Source: Istiophorus platypterus
Taxonomy: Eukaryota > Chordata > Actinopteri > Istiophoriformes > Istiophoridae
Length of the DNA stretch: 64,000 nucleotides
Reading direction: 5' to 3'
Assembly: GCA_016859345.1 (NCBI GenBank)
Contig: CM029112.1
Span: forward strand, 12,455,589 to 12,519,588
Position 1 is the stretch's first letter. The number at the start of each line of letters is the position of its first letter. A program made the position numbers and the translations under genes. The notes under the pieces were generated by a model that made no database searches, was not told where the DNA came from, and saw only the letters and a program-made list of their open reading frames with translations. Of this stretch, positions 34,329 through 47,040 are shown piece after piece.

Positions 34329-37300
34329 TGCAGAGCTAAATGCCTAGCAAGATTTACAATTAAAGGCACAGTGAAGCTGAATGCAAGGCAGGGCTCTTGA
34401 GCTATCTGTTCAAGTGCAACAGACCCTGTCAATCATCCAGACAGACCATGCTTAAAATATTTTACTGTGGGCTGATCATATTTTTACCTAGTTTTTTTTT
34501 TAATTTTTTTTTAGTAATCTTTAAATATGAATGAATGTTCACATGTAAATATGTACATATGATTCCTCTGCCAGACATTCTAGATAGCAATTTATGACTT
34601 GTGCAGCTCAAATGATCATGACAGGAAACTCAGGGTATGCAGAAAACCATTTTGTAAATTCACAGTAGATCAATAATGCTGTGACTGAATAATATAATCT
34701 ACCAGAATGTCCACTGGGCGTTAAAACAATGGGTTTTCTGTCATATCTGTGTACGATTGATCTACCATTGATAAGAGAAAAGGTCCTATCATTAGAAACC
34801 TGTTTGGAACACTGGTCACTAGCACAAAGCCATATTGATATTGATTTTTCTCCGACACATTTTGAGACTCCAAAGTAGTCAGCACAACAGAACACAGCAC
34901 AAAGGACCTTGGGCTCTACTCAGGTGAGACTGGGTGAGAGCAAACACTGCAAGTGCTAGTGACCAAGGAGGTGGAGTTGGGTGGACTTAAGCAACGGCCA
35001 GTCACATTAGCTCCTCTCATCCCCTTTAAAGCACCAAAAAGTTTTCACCAGTAGACTGAGAGGAGGGTCCAGCTTCTTGGAGAACACTTTCTGGTGGGAG
35101 GTGCAGTTGGCCAAAGCACTAATATATATAGCATCTAGGCTTACTGCCAAGGGAATTGCTTTGTTTTGTTTTTTTTTAAAGAAAAAACGATGGTTTGCAT
35201 AAGCTGGTCACACAGTTAACCTAGGATTTGTGAGGGCCAGGTGTATTGCACTGCAATCAAATTTTCATTGCAACAGAGCCATAAAATTACTAAGAAGATG
35301 AAACTGAAAAAACACAGAGCATAGAGCTCTGCCTAACCAAAATGCTGGTGCATCTGCATTCGCAGATCCCTTAGTTTTGCACAAAAAATTCAGCCTATTG
35401 TTTGACATGACCATAGAGAAGCTGGTGTTTCAACACTCAACAGTTTCAACAGCTTGTTTCTGACATACCATTAAAGTTTCAACAAAACATGCCTCTATGT
35501 GACCGGAAACCACAGTTAAATGTATGCATGCGGATTCATATTGTTGTTAAAAATAAAGTAACCAAAAAAAAGAAAAGAAACCAGCCACACTGTATATTAT
35601 GTTTATGTAACTCGTTGAGTCTACACCATGGTGGTTGGTTTTCTGGTTTTCGAATGTGGTTTTTCATTACATGATACTGTATATTTCCCCTCCCTCAGTT
35701 TGCGCTACAAATGCTTTCCTCATGTTGTCTACAATTGAGCTCTGAGATATTTATATCAGCATCAGTTACTACTGACTCATATACAACTTATTGTGCATTT
35801 AGTTGTGGCCTTAAACAAATTCAAAGTACTCTCTGTTTGTTTTTTTCTTTAGTAGCACATGAATTCATGTAGTAGATATAAAGGCCGAAAGCCCCACTAG
35901 CTACATTGCGTTGTGTGAGTGGTTGTGACATGTTTTGCAGTGTGTGTTTACCGCTATTGCTTTATATCTTTGCTGAGGTGCTCCCATTGTGGTATGAATG
36001 CATTAGCTTATGAATGCACATGAATAAGTCTGTGCTTTGAACAGAATAACAAAAGGCTGGAAACCACTTCTCAAGGTTAAAAAGACTTAGCAAGCCTTCT
36101 TATTTTTTCTTCTTATGTTATTGTTTAATCAACTCGGGAGTTATTTTTGAGTTGAATCACACACCAAGTATGACATTTTAAGAGGTTCTAAAATCAAAGT
36201 GCTAACTCTCTTTCAAAATAGCTAATTTGCCATAGTGAAATGAAGCAAATATCCCAGTTGTGGTCAATTCATTCATGAGGACTCAAAGTAATCTCTCCTT
36301 TTGAAGGTTACCTCCTCTCTATACGGTTCAGTTGCAGAACAATATGGATTAGGTCAAATATTTATAGTAAAATTTAAAATCTATGTTTTAAAATTTGCAA
36401 TTTATAAGCTTTGTAATGCACAGTGTTTGAGTATTTTGTCATACATGTGGTCTACTATGCAAACCTTGTAGTATAATTATAACATATATCATCATGAAAT
36501 CCATCTATTATGTGAGATAGGATAAAAATGGCTGTAAGTCTACATACAAACTTTGAGAGTTACAAAAGTAATTCTTGTGGGGTTTTTTAGAGGTTGTGGT
36601 GTAGAGCTGAGACATCAAATTTGCAGTTTTAAAACATTTTATTATCTTTGGTTTCTCTTGGTTAGAGAGAAAGGTGTCCATCTCAATCCACACGACATTC
36701 AGTCCCCAGTAGCCCACAAGATAAACATCTCCGCTCAAAGGCCTCTCATTAAGGAGACAACAACCTCCATGCGACCACCCACTCAGGAAGACTGCCAAAG
36801 GATAGTTTCTGCAGTCGTGTCAGAATAGCAGAGCTTGGCTCTGACGTACCATAAAGCCATTATTTCTATGTGGCTGATAGGGACTTAATTAGAAACATAA
36901 TGAATCTGCCGCACATCTGACAAGCCTAATTAAGCCTGACTGAAATGCTGGGATAATTGGGTTTTCAGTTCAGGGCCCCAGAACATCGACCCAGACCCGC
37001 TTCTTGACCCTCCGTGCAGGTCCCCAGGTCCCTAGGCTGCTTACTCCAACCAGACAAGATGGACGGTAAGCATATTGTTACAGGAAGCAGAAACCTATCT
37101 CACAATGTTGACTGTCTCATTTGGTTCTTGCCCTGTGTATCAGTTGTGAGCTTTGTGATCCATGGAAGCCCCTGTGATGCCCTTTATAATCCCATTAAAC
37201 CTATTGTCCCCAGCTTATGGCTCACTTGCTGGAGGGGAGGATCAAAAGGAACTGTCAGGCTGCAGGAGCAGATCAGACGTTTTTTCTTCAGGTGTGTTTG

Positions 37301-37494
37301 TCAAAGGGAGACGAAGGTTATCAATCGTTTCACTCCTCTTGAAGACTTTTAGACATGCAGAGAACCTTTACCTTAATGTCTGTAAACTTTAAATAGGCAA
37401 ATGCCTTCACTCTGGGGCCCATTTCAGACAAGAGTTTATTACTGTTTCACAATTGTGCGGAAAGATAATAAATTTTTATCTTTACATATAGTGT
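34329..37494. other. unique non-coding DNA
   Basis: Contains T-rich runs at 34491-34512 and 35168-35178. From 36690 to 36980 the sequence is repeat-free, with ACTTAATTAGAAAC and GCCTAATTAAGCCTGA cores, and is one of the better candidates for a conserved element. At 37020-37065 a 46-base stretch between an acceptor-like and a donor-like signal is described in the findings. No gene is called. Confidence 0.5.
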
Positions 37495-37665
37495 AATCAG
37501 AAAGTGTTCTGACCCCTTCACCTTTGTCACATTTTGTTATGTTGCAGTCTTATGTTAAAATCATTTACATTGTTTTTTTTCCCCTCATCAAACTACACCC
37601 AATGCTCCATAATGAAAAAGTGAAAAACAGAAGTTAAGAAATTTTGCAAATTTAAAAAATAACCC
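37495..37665 (+). mobile_element. Tc1-like transposon, end fragment
   Basis: Successive blocks match the terminal region of a common fish Tc1 element: AATCAGAAAGTGTTCTGACC, CCTTCACCTTTGTCACATTT, TGTTATGTTGCAGTCTTATG, CCCTCATCAAACTACACCCA, ATGCTCCATAATGAAAAAGT and AAATTTTGCAAATTT. The canonical forms read AAGTATTCAGACCCC, CACATTTTGTTATGTTACAG and CCCCATAATGACAAAGTG. Only one end is present, with no transposase frame and no second terminal repeat nearby. It is a truncated relic. Confidence 0.85.
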
Positions 37666-37854
37666 CATAAGTTGTCTCTGTGTCATTCAGTTGTAATGAA
37701 GATGTGATGTCTAGGAGCTGTGGTAATAATGATGGGAGCGAGGAAGGAAGTCAGGTGGTGCGGTGCATAGAGTAATAAAGTCCATGTCTCCCTTGTGAAA
37801 TAGATGCTTTTATCCATGACCATTTTACAAGCTCTGAATTTAAGAAAATACTCA

Positions 37855-37935
37855 TTTTAACCCAAGCACAAATCTTTTTATGCATCTAACAAAGTAGTTT
37901 TTTCTGCCTAGATCTAACCAAACTGTGTGTTTTCC
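37855..37935 (+). repeat. CCTAACCTTAACC-type interspersed repeat, fragment 2
   Basis: Motif order TTTTAACCCAAGCACAAATC, ATCTAACAAAGTAGTTTTTT, CTGCCTAGATCTAACCAAAC matches the other fragments of this family in the window. It is strongly diverged. Confidence 0.5.
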
Positions 37936-39450
37936 ACAACCTTATCTGAGTGTTTATTATTTTTGGGATTGGGAGAACATAAGAGCAGATCAGTGGAGGT
38001 GGAGGTCTGAATTTCATAGGTAAAAATCGGCAAGATACAAGATGATGCGCAGCAGCAGCAATGAGTTACTGCATGATGGCGGGCTACCTGTGGGTGAGTA
38101 TCTGTTGTTTACACAGCCTAACGTTGGCAGTGTGTAAAATAATGACTGGCCCAACTGTGAGTGTGAGACAGGCAGACTTCACTGACCGATCAGTGTTTAG
38201 TCATACAGCTAGAGTATAAGTAATGCTTTGAGTGGTTAGAGTAAGCATGGTCAACCACAGACATAAACCCTAAAAGTATGGTGGACCAATGCAACTATTT
38301 AACAAATGCCCTGCACTTCTTTCCACATTTGGGTTGAAATGTAATTACAGAGGGTGACAGAACTGACAAATTGACAACGGCAAGTGAGGTTGTGAAAAGG
38401 CATACTCTTAATAGTCTAAAAACAACAAAGGCAGCCAGACAGACACAGGTGAAAAGGACAGATGTCCAAGCACACGAGGGAACAAAGAGACAGAGCACTT
38501 ACAGTGTGAGGAGGATGATAGCAGCGGCAACAATAGAAGTCAGATAATCACAGCTGCCTAGGTGACAGCACAGCATGATTAACACTAATGACCCTACACT
38601 TTATGAGCCTCTACAAAGACAATTAGTCCTCCTCCCACTTTCCTCCCTCTCCTCATCTCTCTGGGGCTGTGTATGATGAATTTAACCCACACATAACCCA
38701 TCGTACTCCTCTAGTCCATCCCTCTGCTGCTTTTTGATTTTTTTTTGGAGTCCTTTTTCCGGCTTTCTCCCTTAAATAATTTCAGTTACCTCTATCGGCG
38801 CTGGGAGAGGATTTATTGCAGATTTAGGACATGCACACTGACAACTACCTCTGTATTGGTAAATGTCAAGCTTGTTATGTTCAAAAGCACCTGAAATCCT
38901 CAGCTACATCCCTATTTTGAAAAACACTCCGAAGAATTTTGTTTCCTTCTGTCACATCTTGGAGGACTTTTACTAGATAATTCATTGAGTACAGTTCACA
39001 AACACACGATGCAATTATGTGTGATAGATGATCCAATAAGGTTATACCCACCAAGGTGTAGTTGACATGTGATTGATCATATGGTGGCTGATTGATGACT
39101 TTAGAGACGATCGTCCGTCTAACCAACATTACCAACAGGAGCCTGTGGAGTATAACACCATTTCTTGGCAGTCAACAGTAGAAAACTAAATGTACCAGTT
39201 AAACCAGTTTGGATCATTGAAAGACAAAGATGAATTACACTTAAATGACCTTGAATATCCTCACTTGATCGTCATCCTCAGTAATAAGAACCATCAACAG
39301 TTTCCACAGCCAATATTTGTTTTCCTAACCTGCAGTACAACTAATTTTTATAGGTTGTGTTTAGACACTAACAGCTCTTGGTATAGGTTAGGGAATCATT
39401 GTGTTCTTGTTTGATACATATGTTCACAGTGACTTCAGACATAGAGTGTT
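37936..39450. other. unique non-coding DNA
   Basis: No gene or clear repeat is seen. Several short GC-richer blocks (38030-38180, 38500-38830) interrupt otherwise AT-rich sequence. Confidence 0.55.
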
Positions 39451-39533
39451 CATTTAACAAAGACCTCAATCTTTCCCAAACCTTAACCAGAGTGCTTTGC
39501 CAGTTCTGTTGCCTAGACCTAACTAAATATGGG
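39451..39533 (+). repeat. CCTAACCTTAACC-type interspersed repeat, fragment 3
   Basis: ATTTAACAAAGACCTCAATC, TTTCCCAAACCTTAACCAGA, GTGCTTT and GTTGCCTAGACCTAAC give the clearest match to the family motif order in this window. Plus orientation, as with the others. Confidence 0.65.
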
Positions 39534-39910
39534 ACCGCAAAACCACGGTCCCTACTGTGACAGTCAGCTTGTACTCTTTGTACACCTGCCGTACACCCCG
39601 ACGATGTCCTGTTGCCTCCACTGCTGGTCACAAATCTACACCTTCATTCATTCAAAAAAATGTTTTGCCTCGGAACACAATCAAGCCAGATTATGTTTCC
39701 AACACTATGTAACTGGGGAAATTGTTTAGACATACATTCACACAATTTCTAGGACATATGGTGGGGGAAGACAGCTGCTGGTTTCTCTTCTCCCACTGAC
39801 AGTCAATGTTGTTTTCTTTTAACCATGACTATATTCTTCCCCTTAGCCTTAGCCAAGGGGTTATAATTTGAACCAGAATGACAGAGGTCCCCTAACCTAA
39901 ATTAAGTAGT

Positions 39911-39975
39911 CATTTTATCCCAGGCCACAATCTTTCCCTAAACCAATCAAGGCTTCTAAAATAAATAGACCTTGT
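39911..39975 (+). repeat. CCTAACCTTAACC-type interspersed repeat, fragment 4
   Basis: CATTTTATCCCAGGCCACAA followed by TCTTTCCCTAAACCAATC repeats the start of the same motif order, 460 bases after fragment 3. A related TTAACCATGACTATATTCTT stretch lies just upstream near 39819. It is too diverged to tell a second insertion from an internal duplication. Confidence 0.5.
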
Positions 39976-42900
39976 GAAAAATGATTATAGCTTTGAAAAA
40001 GTTATATCAAACTATAGTTTCCAGACAATAGTGCTGTAAAATCAGGGAACACCTCTGTGTTGTTCTAGAGGGCATGGATAAACAGGGATTTTGTATTTTA
40101 TATGAGAACTTGAATATTCTTTTATTTGCTTTTCCCTTTAGAATTTGTTGTTGTTTTTTTTTTTAATTAATAACTGGGTCAATGTAAATTGACAGCCTTC
40201 CAGGACAAATACATTTTGTCTCTTTGCAAAAGCACAGCGCAGTGGTCTTGTAACCTAAACCTCCCCAGTGTTCACAGTCACTCTGGCTCTCAGAACTAAT
40301 CCCCATGTCAAGACCATGTGCCAATAGATATGTGGAGCGTGGGGGCTCCAATAATGATTTACAGCCAAACCCACAGTGCCAGACCTGGACTTCTAACACC
40401 ATGTAATTAGCAGACTATTGACTCTCTCAGACAACTTGCCTGTGCAAGCTGAAGAATGACTCCAATTTATCTTATGCAGTACAAGACTGTACTGAATTAG
40501 AAACATGACACATGGGTGTGCCACAGGTGCAGAGGGGAGTAACTTTTTGTAATGCGTTTGTGCCTCGTATGTGCCTGTTTCTCTGTGTGTTTTTTTGTGT
40601 TTTCAGTGAAGGCAGTTGACAGTTTGCAACACGGAAAAAGTTTCAAACTCACTGTATTTTAAACATGCAGGTTTTCACCTCTACCTACAACTGATAAAGG
40701 GAAGAACAATGAGATGTCTTAAGGCCAGAAGAAAAATTTACTGGCAAATTAATTCATGGGCAAAGGCCAGTCAGCGAACAGGTAATCAATATCACTTTAC
40801 TGAACTGAAGTTGGCAGTAAAACATCTTTGGTGTGTTTATACATTTATTTTTTAGTTGTGTTTTTGGATTTACTTTGGATCTCCTATTATATGGATTTAT
40901 ACTGTATATTCTTTTGCTTTGAAAGGAGCCAGTACGCCCCCCTACTGATGTAAAAAACAAACATCTTAGTTGGCTGCCCCCTCAGTGCATACCTGTTGAT
41001 GGATTCTGGGCCCAAACTTGATGAAGAAACTGGGGAGATTGCGCACAGAAAGGTATCTCAGCTTTGCTTGGTTACATGAAAAAAGAGAATCTTTAAAATG
41101 TGCTTTAATTAGAGTGAAATGTGGCAGCACTGTCTCCTGGTAGGGACCAGATAATTTGTGAGCGTTGCTCCCCCCCTAGAAGTCTAATGATCTGCCGCAT
41201 TTCTCCCCAAAAAGACACATTACTGATGGGATGGCCCCACAAATGACAGCCCGATGGAAACACAATCAGATCACAGAAGATCAATGCTATTATTAAGCAT
41301 TCTGACTACATCTGTTGGAATAAATTGCCACACAAGGGGACTCATGCTACAGTGATGAGCAAAGGAAGGAAGCAATACTGAAACCGATCTTTCCCTCTGT
41401 CACATTCATCCTCATCTACACATCTGTAACCATAACAATAACATATATGTGTATTCTGTCATCACTCACATCTGCAGTGCGGACATGGACTTAATGTGTT
41501 CCATTTCTATTTTCACCGGTGGTCTCGGTGTGTGTCTGTAGGAACTCTGTGCATCTATGCAAGGAAAGATACCATGACATCTTCAGAATACTAAATGTTT
41601 CATCACTTATATAACTTCAAGAGTTGACTGCCATATTCTCTAGACTCAGTTCAAAAGGGGCTCTGATGTCAGAAGTCATGATCATGCATTCTGCAATAAG
41701 AGCTCAAACTTACCATTGCCCTATAATGGTTCTTGGAAACAATATCAGCCAGTTTTTTGTTTTTTTTTCTTCCCTAAGCACACATTTCAACTGTTCCATT
41801 AGTAACCTACCTCTGACCTTTGACTCTACAGTAAATATTCACTTCTAGCAATCCCACTTTCTTTTAACTTAATACATGCTGGGAAAAATATTATCCAAGA
41901 CATACAAAAGGAAAAAGAAAGAAAGATTACTTCTGTTTAAATAGGACAGAACATCTACTGTTCATGAAACAGCGGGCAACGCTGCATGCCACAAGCTCCA
42001 AATGCTTTATGGAATAGCCATATTAAATAAATAAATGACTGTTAAACTGCTTTTTCTAATGTTCACATTTGTGATCCCGTGTGTTAAAATGAGAAAATGA
42101 GAGACACGAATAGTGAAAAGAGAAAGAGGCTACTCTGACTTATCCTCAGGCTGGACTTAAGTGGCACTGTCTCAGCAAGCAGAGCTCATCTCCAATCCTG
42201 AAAAATAGTCATTTGCTTGATGGCACACTCTGATAACTAGTTATATTTGGAACAGGCACATGACACCGTACACGGTTATTTTGAAGATACATGTATATTG
42301 GAGGATTTAGTTGTCTGACAATAAACATTCATTAACCTAAATTCATTCATTATTGCATATCGACCAAAGTTGTTTTTAAAAATAATTTCATGAAATATTG
42401 GATGGAAGTGTTTTCCCCGGCGCTCACAGACTGAAAGATGAGAAGCTGTTGTTTTAACATGCGCAGATGCACTGCCTCCACTGCAAACATTTATTATATG
42501 GCTATGTATGTGTTTATGTACATATGCAGTGGAAATGGTCAAGTCTGTGCTTCCTGATTGTTTATGAGCACGCAGAAGCCTGATGGAAACCTTCCCTTTC
42601 AGCCTTGTCTGTTAGCCCACAGAGTTTACTGTTTAGCAGCACGGGATGATCATTCATTCTGAGCACAGTCACCCAGACTTCATTCCGATATCCAAGTCAA
42701 ACCCACCGCCCATTAAGTTTATGCAAACACTAAAATTTATTTCAAAGAGTAAATTTATGACCAATTTATCATATAATTAGCCAGCTGTGAAAGTATGTTG
42801 CTCTTTCCCTCATTATCATTTTTTATGAGGCGGAACTTTTTCTAAGACCTCTATTCTCTGTAGGAATAAATAACGGTTTCTTATCCTCCTTTCTTCCTTA

Positions 42901-43303
42901 CAGGGATCTCCCTATCTTCTTCAAGCACAATGGAGCCAAGAGAGACGCAATAAATGAGCTGAGTGTGCCTGCTGCTGCGAAATTTGATGCACTCTCGTGA
43001 CAGGGAGTCTAAATTAATTTTTCCACTTATTCCTGAACCGTGGGCAGCATGAAAGATAGATGACCACTGAGACACTGAGCGGAATGCACTCTGTGTTTTT
43101 TTAACATTCCTTTAAGTTACTTAGCAAACAAAAGGGCCTTGGTGGAGGGTTATTGTGGGGAATAGTGAAGGAGAGTGAAAGATATGGCAACATGAAACAG
43201 ATTTGCCTGCAGGGAGGGGCAACATAATCCTGCAAACTAGGTGCCCATGCAGACCTGTTGGACGTCCAAAATATACAGTACCTCAGGAGGCAGCATGTAT
43301 GGT
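39976..43303. other. unique non-coding DNA
   Basis: No gene is supported. A T-run lies at 40153-40164. Repeat-free blocks around 41110-41340 and 42540-42720 are evenly composed and could be regulatory. A possible exon at 42904-43000 is discussed in the findings. A small inverted repeat CCACTGCA/TGCAGTGG spans 42478-42532. Confidence 0.5.
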
Positions 43304-43320
43304 TGTGTGTGTGTGTGTGT
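43304..43320 (+). repeat. short (GT)n tract
   Basis: About eight GT units, 110 bases before a long GT array. Confidence 0.85.
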
Positions 43321-43430
43321 CTGGGGCTGAGAGACAGATAAAGATGGGTAATTTTATTTGTGTGTACAACCGCCCTGTGTGTGCTTGGCTTGATATGATA
43401 TGCACACACATGCTCATGGCATGTTAAACA

Positions 43431-43431
<1 letters not shown>

Positions 43432-43497
<66 letters not shown>
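43432..43497 (+). repeat. (GT)n microsatellite, 33 uninterrupted units
   Basis: Sixty-six bases of pure GT. On the minus strand it inflates a 161-codon frame with a Thr-His repeat, the longest frame in the window, which is an artefact of the repeat. A pure tract of this length is expected to be highly variable between individuals. Confidence 0.97.
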
Positions 43498-43499
<2 letters not shown>

Positions 43500-46400
43500 C
43501 ATGTGTGTGGCCAAACAGGAGTCCCACATGGCCAGACTGCTAAGTGGAACAGAGGAGTTAATGGGATATTTATCAAGTGAGGACACTCAGCCAAAGACAA
43601 GGAGAAATAAACAAGCTTGTCTGACCGGGGCATCCTTGGCTACTATGATAAACAAGCACACTGTTTGCAAGTCTAATGACTACTAAATGAAATGTACTGC
43701 ACTATACCCTTCAAGAGTTTCACTGGCACACTTGGTGCTTATTGTTTAAGTGACAAGGTAATTGAGTATGGGCCCATCGAACCACTCATATTGAATATTT
43801 GAAAATAATTGCCGTTTTTTTTTTTTTCTTTAATGATGAAAAAACTGCTTTGTATAATTTACACTCAGTCCCATTTTGTTTTACCTTTATAGTGGAACTG
43901 CTGCTACACCTCATATCCATGAAGGAACTGCTTAAAATCTGGGGAAAACCCGGGGAGATGTTTGAAAGCTATGAATATGAATGACATTAAAGAAAATCGA
44001 CTTTTTACAAAGGAGTATCTTAAGAGCGTATAAATTTGAGTTAATCATTGTGCTATTTTCCACCTCTGAGTGCGTTTGCTGGTTTGCTAAGTATTTACCA
44101 GCACAAAAAAAGCAATATCTACTTAAAAACAACTATGTGCCTCCACACAAGTGAAGCCACTGACATTTGGGTGAAAGATTGGATTGGATAAAGTACATTT
44201 TGTGTCTGGTTTCATCTTTGCATCGGACTAATTTAATTCAGCATGAGCCCCTTTGTGATATTTGTAAGAAATGAGAGTCTGGCAGCAGTGAGACTCAAAT
44301 TTGTTTGTCAAAATGCTTGTTTTCATAGGATTTCAAAATACAACTACAAAGTTTAAATGGAGCAAAAAAATTGTGTGAGTTAAGAAAAGTTTGAAGCAGA
44401 ATTACTTTCCGTAAATTGGTTGGAGTTAAAAAAAAAAAGGACCAAGAGGTTTAAAGAAACGATACAGCATTGTGAAAGCAATCTACCTTTACCTATAAGT
44501 TCCTATGGTGTTCCCCCGGACTTTATAGTGATGGAGAGCTTGGAGAACATCAAACTCTTTCCTTAGAGGGGGCCAAACAAGGATCTTAAGACCATCATGT
44601 AGCCTATTTGGAAAATAATCCAATATGAGATATTAGCTGACACACAGATTACCCTGATCAGCAGAGGTAAATGACCCACCACGTTTAGCCCAATGGTCAA
44701 GCATGTTATCTTAGCTCATTAGGCAGTCACAAAGCTAAATCTCATTTCATGGGTCATAAGTAACTGCCTCTGGACATAATCAGCTGTAAGTGTAATTGAT
44801 TCAATGCATACCAACATGACCTCTGACCCTTAGTGTCCACTGTTGAACCTAATGAAGAAGGTTCCTCTTGGTTTCTCCGATAGCGCTTGAAAAATTCAAA
44901 CTAGGTCACTGATGATGACTAGAGGTTGACTATCACAGTGCTCAGAACGTTTTAAAAAACATTTCTTTGATTAAACTTTTATTAGTGCAGGTTATATTAA
45001 AAGAAAAAAACAACTTTTTTTCCAGGGCATTGTACTAATTAAAAGTTGAATAAGCTGCAGGGGATTCATGAAGGCAGCTATGATAACAGCACTATTCGGG
45101 AGGCTGTTTATTAGACCCCTAATGACCTTCTGTTGATGAAAAATATTAATCTCTCATAATGAGCAGTACTTAAGAATCACCAACATCATTGTTCTCCGCT
45201 TCTGCATGTAGGGAGAGAGAAAAGGTCAAGTAGATCTCTTAGCACGATCACAGGTCTGAAAAATGATTTAACTGAAAATCTTTTTTTCTGATTGGATAAA
45301 AAATACTCAAAGAGAATAATTTCACTAATATGAAAGGCCAAGATTGTACATGAACATGAAATGAGGCCTATATGTACTGTGTACCACACCATATTTTGCA
45401 GATGACGTTCTCAAAATCCATTCCCTGCTCATCTTCACTTAGGCTGCGACAGTGACTTTGAAATTAGGGTCTCTCTGTGCTTTGAAATTGAATTTGAGTG
45501 AGCCTTTGCTCAGCGCAAGAAATCCCATCGATTCTGCCATCTGTTGCTAAAAGTATTGGAGGCGACAGCTCATCTGGAGGCTCCTGCAACAGCAAAGAAA
45601 TGGGGTGCTCCACGCATGGCCTAACACACATACACTAAAGTAAGATCAGCAACACAGAGAGGTCCAGATATTAATACTGCTTCAGACAGGGGGACCTCTA
45701 AAATGCCTGTAAATCAAAAAGCAAAATTTAGATTTGACAAGCATACATGCAGGCAATAGAGGGAAGACAAAATAAGGTAATACCAAAGCAGTATAACCTA
45801 TTTTTATGAAAGGGTCCCATCAACTTGAACATGTGAGTTTACTTTAGCACCTATATTTAAATGTTTGCATCATTTTTGGCTGCCTCTTTTGTCTCACATG
45901 CCATAGATTATTCAGTTCTTCACATAGTTATAAATGATCCCTCCATCACTGATTTACACAAACCAATGCCGAGCAAAGTTGATAATAGATCTGAGAGAGC
46001 TGATGTGATTAATCTGCTACGTAAGTGTATTAAAAAAAAAAGTTGTTGTGATTTGCATAATGAAGTTTTATTGTCATGATGGCCAGGTTTTATTTATGGA
46101 TGTGTCCCTGCACTCAATGTGTCATTCACCGACTGTAGGGGCAGGGAACGGTGTCAACATGTCAATCATAACAGGTGTAGCCTTGAAAGACAAGGTGAGG
46201 CATCCCCTCAAGGGATGTGTATTTTTGGGATTGTTGTGATTACTTTAACATTTTATTGCATTATATTGAGCAAGAATCAAAGATGGGAAGGAATGTGAGA
46301 GAAAATACAGGCTATTGCTAATAATCTTTCTTTTCCCATTTCTAAATCTTGTCATGAAAACAAATAGTGTGCACTGCACTTTGCCATGGTAGTCCTTCAT

Positions 46401-46926
46401 GTACGAATCATCTCGTTCACACACTTCACTAAATGTTTTGTATATGTACATAAAACACAATAAGATATGTAAATTAAAAAAACAAACAAACAATGTCAGA
46501 AATCAAAAAAAGAGTTCACTGGAAAAATGACAGTATAGGAAAGAAAAGAATAGAAGGGAGCTAGAGAGCTCCCTTTTGCTGGCAGCGTTGTTACATGGTC
46601 AGACCATTCTCTGATGCCTGAGTGTTGCCATTATAAGAGGCTGTCAGAATAAGTCAGTCTCCACAAGAACAACTTGCAAGTACACCACTTAGGGACCCAT
46701 ATAAATAACCCACTGTCTCTCTCACATTGTATTCTGATGGCTGCCATTGCTGACATATGCAATAAGCACTGCTCAAAGAGCACAGACTGTTGAAACATAC
46801 AGCAAATGAGGATTACTGCAAAAGTGCTCAAATACACTCAGCCGTCAGTTTGTTAGGGACAGAAGGAAAGAGAAAAGGAAAGAGAGCAGGGCGGAAGAGA
46901 ACATACAGTAGCACTATGCAGGTTCC
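43498..46926. other. unique non-coding DNA
   Basis: No gene is called. The stretches 44640-44880 and 45050-45170 are repeat-free with several TAATTGATT/TTAATCTC-type cores. Near 46046 is an octamer-like ATTTGCAT followed by AATGAAG. A weak exon candidate lies at 46139-46194. A mononucleotide T-run occurs at 43815-43828. Confidence 0.5.
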
Positions 46927-47040
46927 ACATAGAGATGTATAATGATAGTAATAATAGGACTAATGATTAGACTAAAAATAAAATAATAATAATCATAAGA
47001 CTAATAATAAGGCTAGTAATAGGACAATTAACAATAATAA
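46927..47040 (+). repeat. imperfect (AAT)n-rich tract
   Basis: Repeated AATAATA and GACTAATAAT words alternate over about 110 bases, for example AATAATAGGACTAATGATTA followed by AAAATAATAATAATCATAAG. This is a degenerate trinucleotide repeat with an embedded GACTAAT motif recurring about every 30-35 bases. Confidence 0.7.

Noticed and set aside
34031..34432. 133-codon minus-strand reading frame
   Set aside because: Its core is a Cys-Val run from a CA microsatellite; the flanks have no recognisable domain.
43101..43586. 161-codon minus-strand reading frame, the longest in the window
   Set aside because: Much of it is a Thr-His run produced by the GT microsatellite. The remainder has no domain or start context.
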